Below are positions 23,501-34,930 of a stretch of DNA of 64,000 nucleotides, piece by piece. The notes below the pieces were generated by a model. The model saw only the letters and a list, made by a program, of their open reading frames with translations. It did no database searches and was not told the origin of the DNA. This stretch comes from Cladopsammia gracilis (lineage: Eukaryota; Cnidaria; Anthozoa; Scleractinia; Dendrophylliidae). Where the stretch lies: contig JAJGOT010000211.1 of NCBI GenBank assembly GCA_022457155.1, positions 65,001 to 129,000 of the forward strand. The letters run 5' to 3'. The translations under genes were made by a program, and so were the position numbers. Each line of letters starts with the position of its first letter. Positions within the stretch are counted from its first letter, which is position 1.

Positions 23501-26500
23501 ATTTCCTCGATCAGCTGCCATTGCAGCGGTTTCTTATTCATATATATTGCAGGCTCATATTTTGGTTTGTTAAACTGCTGGATTAGAGTTGCCGTGGCCG
23601 ATCACGGCCAGGTAGAATCGGCCAAAGTATCATCAATTTTGCAACGGTGACAGACGTTTAAGTGGAGACGTTCCAACATTGTATCCTTTCTTGAAGCTGG
23701 AAATCTTTTAATTTCAATTTTGATTTGTATGGGATTAAACACTAGTTTTAAGATCAAGAAAAATGTCTTGATTGTGATGGCCAAGTTAATAGCATTGCAT
23801 GTTTCGTTCTGTACAGTCATCATTAAAGATAAGGTGAAAGATGTTGAAGTAATAAAATCAGTCTTGTTGATCATATGTTAGTCAAAGTTATTTATTAACT
23901 AATTGTGGCTACTTGGTTTTGTGACTAAAATTCGTGAACTTGCAACTAGATTTTCATATCTAGTCGTAAAATGGCGATTGAACTTTTTTTAAATTTCGAG
24001 CCTTGGGGGGGGGGGGGGGGGAGGGGAGGGGCTTCTCAATGACATCACGTGACTTGCCAAAACAATCATGGCAGGCAAAAAAGTTAGTCTTCTTAAGTCT
24101 GATTTTTACGTTTTACTACAGTAAACACCTGCATATAAGAACACATGGATTAAGAATATCAGGCTGAAATTTTGCAAATAAAGCACCATTTTTATAAGAA
24201 GAAAATCAGCCTGGAAATATAAAATGTTCTTATTAAATGGATAAGACATTAAAAAAAATTCAGATCATACAGAAGGCCTGCTGCCAAATAACTACAGCTC
24301 ATCAGCTGTGATGCTGTTTTGCATTTGTTTTGAGCTTTTTTCCCTTCAAATGATCTAGTTACTTGTAGGGAGACATACAGTACTGTGCTACATTTTCTTT
24401 CCATTAAATATGCTAATTTAATCTCAAGCATTTTTTTGCATTGTTACAGTTCTGAATTCCAACAACAAAATTTAAGAACAATTTAAGAACACCTTCGGGC
24501 TGATTTTTCACTAAGCACCCGATAAATAAGAACCTGATCAGCCTAACCTCCAAACTCATGTGTTCTTATATGCGGGTGTTTACTGTATCGCAATACTGAT
24601 CCAACTATTGCCATAATAGTTTACTCAATAGTCACCCCTGAATTTTTGAGCACTGAAATCAAGATTTCCTTGATTTCAGATAATATAATTACAGTGGTGT
24701 ATGTGGAGTAAAAATTATTTAAGATCACCAGTATGTAGAATTTAAATGAGCCTTATTCTCTTGAAAAGCAGCTCCAAGACCAAACATTGAATTCACCTTT
24801 TTGGTGTTAGATTTCCTGTGTAATATTATTTGACTTTTGATGTAAACAAACCGTGAAAGTTTGGACATCCATTTCCTAACTGCACAGTTGAATAAATTTT
24901 TGCCTGAATGATTTTGCCTGAGTGATTTCCACTAGCCAAGTTTTTAAATATCCACTTACTAAAACTCCACATTGCTGTATATTTTTAAAGTTCTGCCACA
25001 TTCATGGTGTTTAAGTGGCTCTTATTATTCTGCTTTGATATTTTGAACCTAGAACTATTCAAGTTTAAATGATATAAAGAGATGGAAACAACAGTGTTCT
25101 CACCAGGATTTTGCCTTGGGGAGAAAATATATGTAGAAGCCCTGTATATTAGAGGGACAAAGTCACTCCAAAAGGTCTGTTACATGAAGTACCTACCTGA
25201 TCCAACATGGCGGACAAGATGTTTACGATTTGATAGCGATGCTTACGCAAACCTTCACCACGTACATGTGACCAACGAGGGTAAAGGCAATAAAATTAAA
25301 GGCTTTAAATTTTTTGATAAATGTTTTTATTCATTTGAACAAGCAAAATGCTGGGGTGTTCGATTGACCATTAAACTACTCATAAACATTCAAAAGTCCA
25401 TTTGACTCGAAGCTTGCTCCTGTGCCCTACGGGTGCATCTTCTTGGCTTTTGGTGCGTCATCTCAATTTTTTTTGCGGGAATTCCGCAAGGCCGCGGCTT
25501 GGTGAGAACACTGAAACAATATATTTTAATGGGAACTTGAAATAGTGATTCATAGTTCGTTCACTTGTAGTACATGGGTCAGAACAGATGTCCAAAATTT
25601 CATGGTTTGTTTACAACAAAAAGTCACGGGAGACTACACATGAAATCAAACGTCGAAAGGGTGAATTGAACAAAAGAATTTGCATCCAACACATAACACA
25701 TGGACATGAGAATTAATAAAAATACTTGTGTTGAAACAGTGTTCACTACTTTAGCGGACATTGTGAAAATTTTTGCAACGAAGGAATGCCCAAAACAAAA
25801 GAAAGCCAAAGACAAGAGTCTGTAAATATGCTGCCATCTTGGTTGACCTTACTAACCAGGCTAAATAAAAACAGGGGTGTAGCTAAGAGCCGGCTACCGG
25901 CTAATTTCACCACCTTAAAGAGAACTTATCACCGGCTGAAATTTCACTAAAAAACAAAGACTTTGGGAGATTTTGAAGGTGCACAAGCCAGAAAAACCAG
26001 CTGAACTTGTTAATGAGCCTGCTAATTGTCTTCTTAGCTACACCCCTGGCAGTTACCAGGCATATTGTTGTGTGGAACAAACATTGATTGAAAGTGTGTT
26101 TTATTTTCACTACAGGATAACTTGATGCACAGAACAAACTGCTCAATGTGAAAATAAAAAGTGTTTTGCATTTGAAAGCATGGTTGTCAAGTCAACTCAT
26201 GTATTTTTAATAAATTGATTTTCTCTGAAACTTTTGCGTCCATTTCTTTGTTGTTTTTGGACACCTTTGCTTTGAATGTGATCTGATGTAATCAAATGCA
26301 ATTTACAGTTGACAGTAACACATTTTGAAAAGCATTGCATGTAAATATCAAAAGATTGACTTTCAAGTTTGTTTTCTGGCATTTCTTGATATGCAACTGC
26401 TGGTGCATGCATTGTAGTGACACAAATCATTTCAGACTGAGAATTAACTGTTTTTATTAGGCTGAGAAGCTTTATTATCAACTGCACAATACATGTCGAC

Positions 26501-26966
26501 TTTGTCGGTAACTCAGAAATAGTCTAGGAGTGAATGAGTTGAGCTTACCAGTAAGCTTACATGTACATGTATTAAAATGTGGCGTTGTACGATTGTGTTA
26601 AAGCTAATAAGCTTACATTCTTGAACTTATCTCTCAAAATGATGATTCTATAAATAAAACTACGACTCAGTTAACACCATTTAACAAGCCGACAGGAATG
26701 AGATAATGGAAAACTGCTCTTAAACTCTGATTAAAATTGTTTATGGCCACAATCTTACAACCTGGGTAGCTTTGCTTCATGAGATTTACATCTCGCATTC
26801 CCATTTCTCGCCTACCTTTTCAACTCTAATAGCAGCCAACTCTTGGCTAAGGAAACAAATTACGAACTTTTGCTTCGTTATAGTAACTATAAATAAGCAA
26901 TTTATCGTTGAAAGAGAACCAGACTTACCCGCTTTCAGCCAAACCATCAGTACCACTTGCCGCCAT
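14536..26966 (-). CDS. C2H2 zinc-finger protein with two six-finger arrays, 898 aa, six exons
   Basis: Probably a nuclear DNA-binding regulator. Exons: 26966-26929 (MAASGTDGLAES), 22527-21733, 20006-19923, 19091-19008, 17768-17679 and 16141-14536. Every junction is GT..AG in phase 2, and the total of 2697 nt is a multiple of three. Array 1 (about residues 106-268) and array 2 (about 450-614) each hold six C-x2-C-x12-H-x3-H fingers with TGEKP-like linkers. Helix residues match finger by finger (SGPSSLSRH, SRLSSLKRH, LQNSDLKIH, GCKKRL, SMRKNVIQH, RHQHxLKKH). The linker exons encode a possible nuclear signal, PRKKRKP. Residues after 618 form a long Glu/Gln/Met/Lys-rich tail. The exon 1 start is chosen from its phase-2 donor and the conserved GCCGCCATTTT context. 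Alternatively these could be two tandem genes, or isoforms with one array each. The phase agreement favours one gene. Confidence 0.85.
16847..17051. repeat. GC-rich segment with two diverged tandem units
   Basis: Two units of about 80-100 bp. Each starts ggagacaggtccgg or ggagacagatccgg and contains gcaggagggcacccctctcc or ccaggagggcactcctctcc. The C/G content of 16790-17100 is clearly above the flanking AT-rich intron. It lies between exons 5 and 6 of the zinc-finger gene. No frame or known element was recognised. Confidence 0.6.
17863..18012. mobile_element. Short pogo/Tigger-like element
   Basis: The left tacagtggaatccgtataac and the right gggagtttgcactgta have CAGTG-type ends beside TA, as in pogo/Tigger relatives. 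It is about 150 bp long with no coding capacity. Confidence 0.45.
18457..18915. mobile_element. hAT-like MITE with TAGTGGTGGG ends
   Basis: It begins TAGTGGTGGGAATCGG and ends CGGCCCACCACTA. The flanks ccaaacaa (18449-18456) and ctaaacaa (18916-18923) fit an 8-bp duplication with one change. Both ends are rich in ATCGAT-like words. It is intronic in the zinc-finger gene. Confidence 0.7.
19129..19619. repeat. Tandem duplication with a LINE tail inserted in one unit
   Basis: The unit acagttacagatgtaactga ... gcggatgtcaactaaaccta occurs at 19129-19425 and again at 19438-19612. The first unit alone carries the 100-bp LINE 3' end (19226-19326) at cattcaaacttga. The insertion either followed the duplication or was lost from one copy. 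Confidence 0.75.
20354..20537. mobile_element. MITE of the 6361 type, near complete
   Basis: The left end is tgttccagaaaatatccata. The right end has gtgggtatggatactttcta. The interior (aattccaattattttagctt, gaaaatttggcttttga) is in the reverse orientation to the copy at 6361-6540. Confidence 0.7.
21118..21663 (+). mobile_element. hAT-type element, internally deleted, with the start of a BED finger
   Basis: The ends are TAGTGGTGTAAC and GTTACACCCCTA, flanked by an exact 8-bp duplication atttataa (21110-21117 and 21664-21671), the hAT signature. Inside, 21443-21589 reads MATNDQATVI, then SAVWKYYGFPAKDG and KSKTICKKH. This resembles the first half of a BED zinc finger as in ZBED/hAT transposases, which then breaks off. 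It inserted 62 bp past the donor of the zinc-finger gene's second exon. Confidence 0.8.
23212..24005. mobile_element. Element with CAGGGCTCGAAATT inverted ends
   Basis: The left CAGGGCTCGAAATTGTGAC and the right AATTTCGAGCCTTG face each other. Subterminal gtcgca/tgcgac-type blocks recur (cagtcgcatttgagactta; ttgtgactaaaattcgtgaa). A G-run after 24005 hides any duplication. Similar CAGGGCTCGAAATT ends occur in hAT elements of other animals (recollection). Confidence 0.6.
24119..24585. mobile_element. Tc1/mariner (pogo-like) MITE, TA duplication
   Basis: Starts CAGTAAACACCTGCATATAA and ends with the inverse, TTATATGCGGGTGTTTACTG, about 29 bp with one or two mismatches. TA lies on both sides. 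The interior holds ataagaac-type repeats and no transposase. Confidence 0.8.
25092..25513. mobile_element. hAT-like MITE, CAGTGTTCT ends (copy 2)
   Basis: Begins CAGTGTTCTCACCAGG and ends TTGGTGAGAACACTG, flanked by aaacaa on both sides (25086-25091 and 25514-25519). Same family as 13962-14465, about 80 bp shorter. Confidence 0.75.
25872..26048. mobile_element. 177-bp element with CAGGGGTGTAGCTAAGA ends
   Basis: The left CAGGGGTGTAGCTAAGA and the right TCTTAGCTACACCCCTG are exact inverted repeats. The CAGGGGTG terminus is hAT-like. No target duplication is evident. Confidence 0.7.
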
Positions 26967-27674
26967 TTTCCTTTCATGGAACTACTATCCCAGGATTCCT
27001 TTCTCTCTAACCGAAGGTCGGCTCCGAGCGACTCGCGTGTGCGCGAACACGCGTGGACAAGGTTTTGTTATGGGCTCATGCTCATGTTTAATACTGGCGA
27101 GAAAAAACAGGAAAAGCTACTGGTTCATGGAAATCGACCATTAACAATGAGTTAATATGGTAAATAATATGGCAAAATATATAGTCTGCAATCGGGCTCG
27201 ACTCTACGCAAAAACTGACTTGGACAACAGTGGTCAATTTTATCAAGTATTTTCAATTTGTTTTATCTTGCGATAACAGTTCCTATAGGTTTCTCTTGCA
27301 ATTGGCCCAATAAATACTGAAATGATTCATATAAAAAAACGTTTAGGTATCCCTAGAAATTACGGAAGTCTTTCCGAGCCATCCGAGAAACCAGCGAAAG
27401 AAAAAAAAGGAACTAGACTTTTAAATAAAAAGAAGCATAGGGAAATGCCAAAGTTATTTTCACTTGACCTCTGTCAAGAAGAATACTAGACAAAACGTAC
27501 TTATGTTTTTTTATGTACCGTATCTCGAAATAGCAGTGTTCCCCCAGAAGGGTCTGGCAAGGAGTGAAACGACGGGGAGGGGGTGGGAAAGAAGCTATTG
27601 TTTTTGTCGGGTAGGGAGGGGGAGGGGATTTGCGCCAAATTGCTTTCCGATCCTTTCAGCCATTTTGATGAATC
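26967..27674. promoter_or_regulatory. Bidirectional promoter of the zinc-finger and Sel1-MYND genes (copy A)
   Basis: Divergent starts at 26966 and 27675 are 708 bp apart. The block contains ttgccgccattttcc overlapping the zinc-finger start codon, and ttcagccattttgatga at the Sel1 start, both resembling YY1 sites. A CpG-containing stretch (cgcgaacacgcgtgg) lies near 27050. The whole block recurs at 56440-58228, which supports a conserved regulatory unit. Confidence 0.6.
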
Positions 27675-30600
27675 ATGAATTTTCTCAAGCCCGGTGACTT
27701 TAATTTTCAACAGCATTGCTTGGAAACATATGGCTCAATCGAAAATTTAATCGATAAAGCTAAGAATGGCGAAATTATCGCCCAAGCAGACCTGGGATGC
27801 GCTTATTCCGAAGGTTTTGGCGATCTTCTGCCAAAGGACATCGACAAGGCAATTGGATGGCTGAACACTGCTGTAGAAAGGGGTTATGAATTTCCTTCCA
27901 TCCTTGGAAAACTTGGCGAATTGCTAGATCGGAAAGGAACACCACTGTATCAGCGAAAGGCGTATGAGATGTACCACAGGGCAGCGAAACTGGGAGATAC
28001 AACTTCACAAATGAATCTGGCAGAAATGTATCGATGTGGCGTTGGAGGAGTCGTGAACGAAGACCTAAATGAAGCTTTTAAATGGTTGAAAAGAGCCGCT
28101 GGTGAAGATTTGAGTGAAGATGGGAGAGATTTGGGAGTAGTTGGTGGACTGTTAGCTGGAACGATGCAAAAAACAGACAACGCATTCGGTGGTATATTAA
28201 AACGCAGGGCTCTGGGACTTTTGTACAAGTACTACCTCAAAGGGGATTGTCCAGAAGGCCAACCACAACCAACCAAAGCTGTTTATTATTTGACCCGGGC
28301 GGCCGAACTGGGTGATACTGAGGCGCAGCTGGAGTTAGGGCAGATATATCTGACTGGAAATTGTGAGCAAGTCAAAGATATTATAAAGGCAAGAAGATGG
28401 CTGCAGAAAGCCTCTGCTCAAGGAGATATGAATGCAAAACGGGTGAGTTCCAGTAAACATTAAACACTTAATGACTGGTCTCGAGGGAAACAGTGAATTT
28501 TGTTTCCCGACTTTGTCTCGGGAAACATAGAGGTTTGAGGGAAACAAAATTCACTGTTTCCCGAGGGATCAGTCATTAAGTGATTTGTTATATAGCAACA
28601 CAAAAAAACACCACACGCGCCGAGCACTCGATCCATCATAATCATGCCACCTTTTGTCACGGTCTGCTCACGTGCGCTAGCGGGCAACAGTGCAATGTTA
28701 CCCTCTGATGTCAAAATTGTTGCCCGCTTTCGCAAATGTTGCCCGCTTAGCACAATTGGCGGGAAACAGTTTGTTAGATGTCATGTGACGATGAATCAAC
28801 CAATCAACACGTGCATTGTATTGACAAAAACTCCAGCTATATAAATTATATTTGTAAATTTTATGGGAAGGAGAGAGTATGGAAAGTGTAGGATTTCTGG
28901 GATCATCTTGGGGACAAAAACGTGGGAGTAGGTCAGATCAAATGGCCAGAAACTCAAGTTATACATACAAACATACATACATACTTTATTACCACGTCCC
29001 CAAAGGGGATTTTCAGAGGCAATGATAAAATGATAAAATACAATGATAAAATACAATGATAAAATATAATACAAAATACTATAAAAGCATAGTATGAATC
29101 TATAAATGGAATAAGTAATATAAGTCATCTAATCACACAGAATTGCAAAAATTATTTAAAAGCTGAGATTTAAGACGACGCTTAAAATCGATAACTGATT
29201 CGCAAAGTTTAAAATGTGTGTGTTCAAAGCTGAAACAACATCTTCCAAGAATATAGTCAACCTGTGTTGCAGTACAATTCCAGTAAATGAAACTTTTGTC
29301 CCTTGCACCAAAAAACCTCTTAATGATACAATATTTTGTGCTGATAGGTGCTTTGACATGAAAATTACTACAGGTAAAAATCCCATAAGCAACCACCTTG
29401 GCTTTGATTATGGAAGGTTCAACTGTATTAAACTTGAGTCATTCTAAAACTGGGCATAATCTATGTGTTACAGCAGTTACCAATAACACATGACCTACCG
29501 CCTTTAAACAGTTGGATAAAGTTGAGTTTTAGTGGACGTCAATCAAAAAAAAGCCGTTAAAATTATTTTGGACTGACAGGATTTCAAGCAAACAGAGCTA
29601 AAAAATCAACAATTTGACCCGCTGACAGAAGGTAAAACTTAATCAAACTCGATTTTCAAGCCAGTTTAAACAAAAAGAAGCTGCTGTTTGTAGAAACCGT
29701 ATTTTTAGAATAAAACTTTTAAATTTCGCTGCATGTGATAATTTACATGTACAACTCAGTGATGCATGATGAATAGTAGGTGGATGACCACTATAATGAA
29801 GCATAGAGCCAACTTAAATTTTCGAAAATTTAAAGTAGCTCTGAACCCCACCTACAGAATTTTTTTAAACTTTGCCAAAAGTTGCATCTTATCCTACTGA
29901 TCAAAATTTGACAATAAAAAATGGGGTTCACCGAGTCATTTTTGAGTTATTAACACTTAAAGCTAAAATGAAGGGTGTTTTCAGCACGTTATACTGTTGC
30001 TATAGTAACATATTGTGTAACAAAAATGATAACAACGTGTTTACCAATCATTGGGCATTCGTTTGATAGTGGTTTTAATGACTCATCAAATTCTTAGTCT
30101 TGAAAAGTGCTGGAAACTGTTGGGAGCCACCTTAATTTGTTTGAAATTTTCCCATTTAGTGTGCTAGACTGTGTAGATTATAGCGCATTTATTCGCATGT
30201 CACAGGTAGCCCTGAAATCGAAAGAATTATGATATTTAGGAAAAAACGTTTTTTGCCAGATTTGTTTACCGTTGTTAATCATCCAAAATTTGTATCCAAG
30301 CCTAACATCTCAGTGGTATCAAAATCAGGTTCATTGAGCTAAAGTAAATATGTATAAGCGCATTGAAAAAGGGAAGTGTGACCCAAAAAAACCTACTTGG
30401 AGCCACCTTCAAATTATTTTGCCTTCTATTTCAGTAAGAAGCAGGGTATATTCTAGAGTGTTTATTGCAAAATAAAAATGGACGTCAGTTATAACCAGGA
30501 TTTAGAAAATGACATACTAAATAAAACATCCATGTGCCTTCAAATATTATCCTTGGGTTCATTCTGGAAGTACATGGTCATAGGAACTAATCATGATCAG

Positions 30601-32592
30601 GGTTTTGCAGTTCCATAAGTTCATGTTTTTTTTTTTTTGTTTTCTTTTTCAGCTTCTTGATGAATGCAAATCAATTGCTGATACACAGCATGATATATCA
30701 GAAGTCAGTAAGGAGGCTTTTGTTCAATCTTTTGGCATCTTTGACGAGAAACTGAGGCAGAGATCGGAGGCAAATTTACACCCATTTGTAATTACTCAGC
30801 CTGTTATTTTTTCAGAAGAAATGCTCAGTGAGTTTGATTCATCTCCAACAGCAAGAACCTACCTTCAGGCTTTTAAACTTGTTAAAGAAGGCTTTGAAAT
30901 TCTTTTCAAGAGTAACTTCAAGGATGAAAGAGGAATTACCCTAATAGCTCATGGGTTCTTGACGGAAAATTCTATACTACAAGCATTTCCAATGAAGCAC
31001 AAAATATTACCTCAGATTTTTCAACTTTGTGAGAAAACCTTGCAAAAAAATCCATGTTTTTTTGAGGGCCTAGTTATATCTTTTGCTATGCATCATTTTG
31101 AAAGAAACATTTCTGTTGAAAGCTCCAAAGTTGACCATAAAAAAGTCATGGGCATTAAAAACGTGATTTATTTAATCCAAGAAGCTGAACCTAACGGACT
31201 TTGTCCTGAAGATCCTCTTTCGTTTGATAAAAACTACAGCAGCTGGCTTCATGTTTTGTATGAGCACTTGGCATCAATCTATGTTGTTGCAGAAGCTTAT
31301 GAAAAGGCAGCCGAAGCTTTTGAGAATGCCCTTAAATGTTGCCCATCTGACTTTGACTCTAAACGGGGGCTTGGTTATTGCTTAACATTACTACATGGTT
31401 CTAAACGGTACTCGGAAAGAAAGGCATGTAGCCAAGGCGTGTCCACCGAATTGCCGTCTGATGAACAAAAAGCGAGTGATAGAGACATTTCAAAATATGC
31501 ATCTTGGACCACCAAAGAACTGGGGGATACTGCAGAGAAGATATTGAAGGAGTATCTGGCTGAGGCCCCACCTTGCTGGAAAACATACCCAAATGTTTGT
31601 TATTACCTTGCACACATTGCTTTTGTCAAGAGCGACATGAAGGAGTTCAGAAAGTACTATGAACTTGGCCAAGATGCCGAGGCAAAAAGGCTCCCTTTCC
31701 TTGAGCCAGTAAACCTCCCATTGAAAGATATCTTGTCTGCGCCATACCAACTACTTGCCAATGTGCGGAAACCAATTAGGTGTGGTAACATAGCTTGCAC
31801 CAAGACGGATAAGGAAAGTGAGTTGAAATTCTGTGCCCGTTGTGGGAACCAAAAATACTGCAGCAAGTAAGTGAAGAACTCCGAGAACTAAGCATTGTTT
31901 GTAGGTTTTGTGCATAAACATAACATTTTACTAAATAGCAAGTCCTTTGTAAGATAAATCAAATACTGTAAAAGCTCTATTAGGGCTCCAGTGGGAGGGG
32001 GGACTTACTTCAAATTTTAAAATTTAATATATATAGATAGGGCTTAGCCTAACAGCGGAGCTCTCTGGACAGAAACGATGATGATAAGCATAACTTAGGT
32101 AAAAGGTAGGAAGCACAAGAAAAATTAGAATTAAGATTGACGACCGGCTATTTTTTTAATTTTACTAAAATTAAAAAAATAATTCTCAAAAACAGTATTA
32201 CGCGACCGTCTGCGCAGTACATTTAGACTGCATAAAGTTTCACAAAAACAACTTTTTCTCGGTCTAGAATAACTATGACTAATTTCCGAAAAAAATACAC
32301 CAGTTGCGTATCGAACTGATTTGGAAATCAAAATTGCAAAAAATGCACAGGCATCTTTACATAAGGCGACGCGAGTGAAGTTAGAACTATAAAATCCGAG
32401 TCTTGTTTGGTTTGCATAAAATCGCTTTTCAACCTATGTAATGAATGAAGAAACATAATCAAAGGCTCCCGTGAGCCAACCCGTGAATGAGAAATGATAA
32501 TGCGAAACGCAATATTGCGGTAAGTTTATGTTTTTATACTGACACGGTTCAATATTTCTTTTTAAATTAAACTTAATGACTTATTACGAACG

Positions 32593-32623
<31 letters not shown>

Positions 32624-33499
32624 AAAAGAAGAAGAAGAAGAAGAAAAAAAAGGTCCTGGGCAAGATTCGAACTCGGGTCGTCCGACTGTTGTCACTTCTA
32701 CTACGCAAGATCAAGATTAATGGTGATTGTGTAGGTAAAAGTTTATTATAAATATGCGGTAAAACGCGTATTAAAATGCGTGTCTGTTTAAAAATCAATT
32801 TTAAGTCTGCAGATCGGTTCTAATGGTCCATTAAAGGACTCCAAATACAAAACACTAGAGCTTTCAAAATGTCCTCTTTTTCGACGGTCAACTATTCCTT
32901 TGCCACGAAAGCCTTTAGTTACGCGTTGGTCAGCAGAATTACCAGCTGATGGAAGGAGTGAGCGAGCGAGCGATCGAGTTAGTGAGTGAAATTGTCGTCG
33001 TCAGCGATAACCGTTCATTACGCTTCGCGTATTCTCGGGTTAGAAATGGACAACAAAATCTTCTTTTGAAAAATTTTATTCAAATATCCGTTAGTTTATG
33101 CTTAAAAGCAAAAAGCGTACCATTAGCACATCGAAGAGCTGTCTGGCTGAGCACATGGCGAAATTCAAGATGTCAATCTGACTGAATTTGAGCACGTTTT
33201 ATTGACTTTTCTCCAAAACTAACGAGAACACAAAGTCAGTCACAAATAGGCCATTTGCACGATGGCGTCATTTGACTACAACTACCAGAATTTATTTCGT
33301 TTTTCCGTTCTTATTTAAATTTTGTAATCCCAGTGCGGTTTAAATGACAATAGCCCTAAGTTGCACTACAAAACAAAAAACTGAAGGATTCTGGGGCCCC
33401 GTCCACACGTATCCGGATATTTTTGAATCCGCAACTTTTTTGTTACGGATTATGTACTTATTGACTAAGTGGGAGGGCCGGATTCGAAAATATTTGGCT

Positions 33500-33549
<50 letters not shown>

Positions 33550-34854
33550 GAGAGCCCAATATTTTCCCATCCGGCCCGACCTAACTTAGTCAATAAGCAT
33601 TTTATCATATGACTAATTTGGAGACAAAATTACTTGAAATTTTAATGCGCGCGGGCGTCCGCTTTTGTAGTAGGGCGGTACGCCTTTTTCTGGCCCCGCT
33701 CGCGTAAATGCGTACGGCCCTCATACGGGACTTTCATCAATGGTTCGGGTAATATGATATTCGAATCGTATTTGCCCGAATTCGCCGGATACGTGTGGAC
33801 GGAAGGCCAATCCGCAACAAAAAAGTTGCGGATTCAAAAATATCCGGATACGTGTGGACTGGGCCTGGTAGTTGTAGTCATATGACGTCATCGTGCAAAT
33901 GGCCTATTGATATCAACATAAATTCCGATAGAAAAATGTAATTTCTTTACCGTTAAGTCCCTCGGCTGCTTAAAAATTCCTTAAAACTCCGCTTCTTCGG
34001 TTCTGATGTCCGAAGAAATATCGCCCCGCATTGATAAAAACCTATGTAGTTCCTCGAAGCAAGATTTTATCCCTTAATGTTTTTCTTTTTCCACTAAAGC
34101 GGCTTCTGAGTATTCTTTAAAGCTTTCTTTTTCCATTTTGAATTATTTTAAATGTGTGATTACTCTGATATTAAAGACGAAACTACACTTTTGAAACCAA
34201 GCACTTGCGCGCAGCGTACGCGCATGTTGGGCGACGACATACGCGCCTGCGATCTAGCCTTGCACGACGTCGCGCCCGCGATTTAACCCTGCATGACTTC
34301 GCGTCCGCGAAACATTCCGCTAGCCATGACCATGAAAAATGACGGGCATGGTTCTTTGAGTATGGAGCCTCCGCTAATAAATTTTTCCGAAGTGGGGCAG
34401 GGAAGGGTTAATAGAGATAGAAAACTGAATGCAAGGCTGGCACTACGGCAAAGGGCAGATTTATTCAATGGCCAATTTCTCGACTAATTGTACTAGTCTT
34501 CCTCAGGGCCAGGGCTATACTGAAAGAAAACATTATAACGACTCCTAAAATTTGAAAATTACATGGTAATAAATGATTGGCTAATACATGACATGCAGAC
34601 AGCGCACTTGTAAACATAAGATAAAAATAATATATAGTGTAAGATACAAAACTGAGTTCAGTGTTCGTTCCTTCGGTTAATGCCTTCTGGTGATAAAGTG
34701 CTCCCCTATGAATTAAAAAGGCCTCACGTGCTTTTCGACGGGAACAATTGATAGTACGCTGCAATTCAAGCGGGATTTTTTTTTTAATAGAGATGGTGTA
34801 GGTAAAAACGGAAAACTGATCCTTACGGCAAGGAGAAGAGATAGAGACAAGTGA

Positions 34855-34930
<76 letters not shown>

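Larger units (their letters stand above)
22879..24641. mobile_element. Possible hAT-like element hosting two others
   Basis: The left TAGGGATGTAATGATAC and the right AATAGTCACCCCTGA are weakly inverted. ATCGATAG-like words on the left (22908-22980) are echoed near 24590-24630. No target duplication was found, so the boundaries are uncertain. The elements at 23212-24005 and 24119-24585 lie within. Confidence 0.35.
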
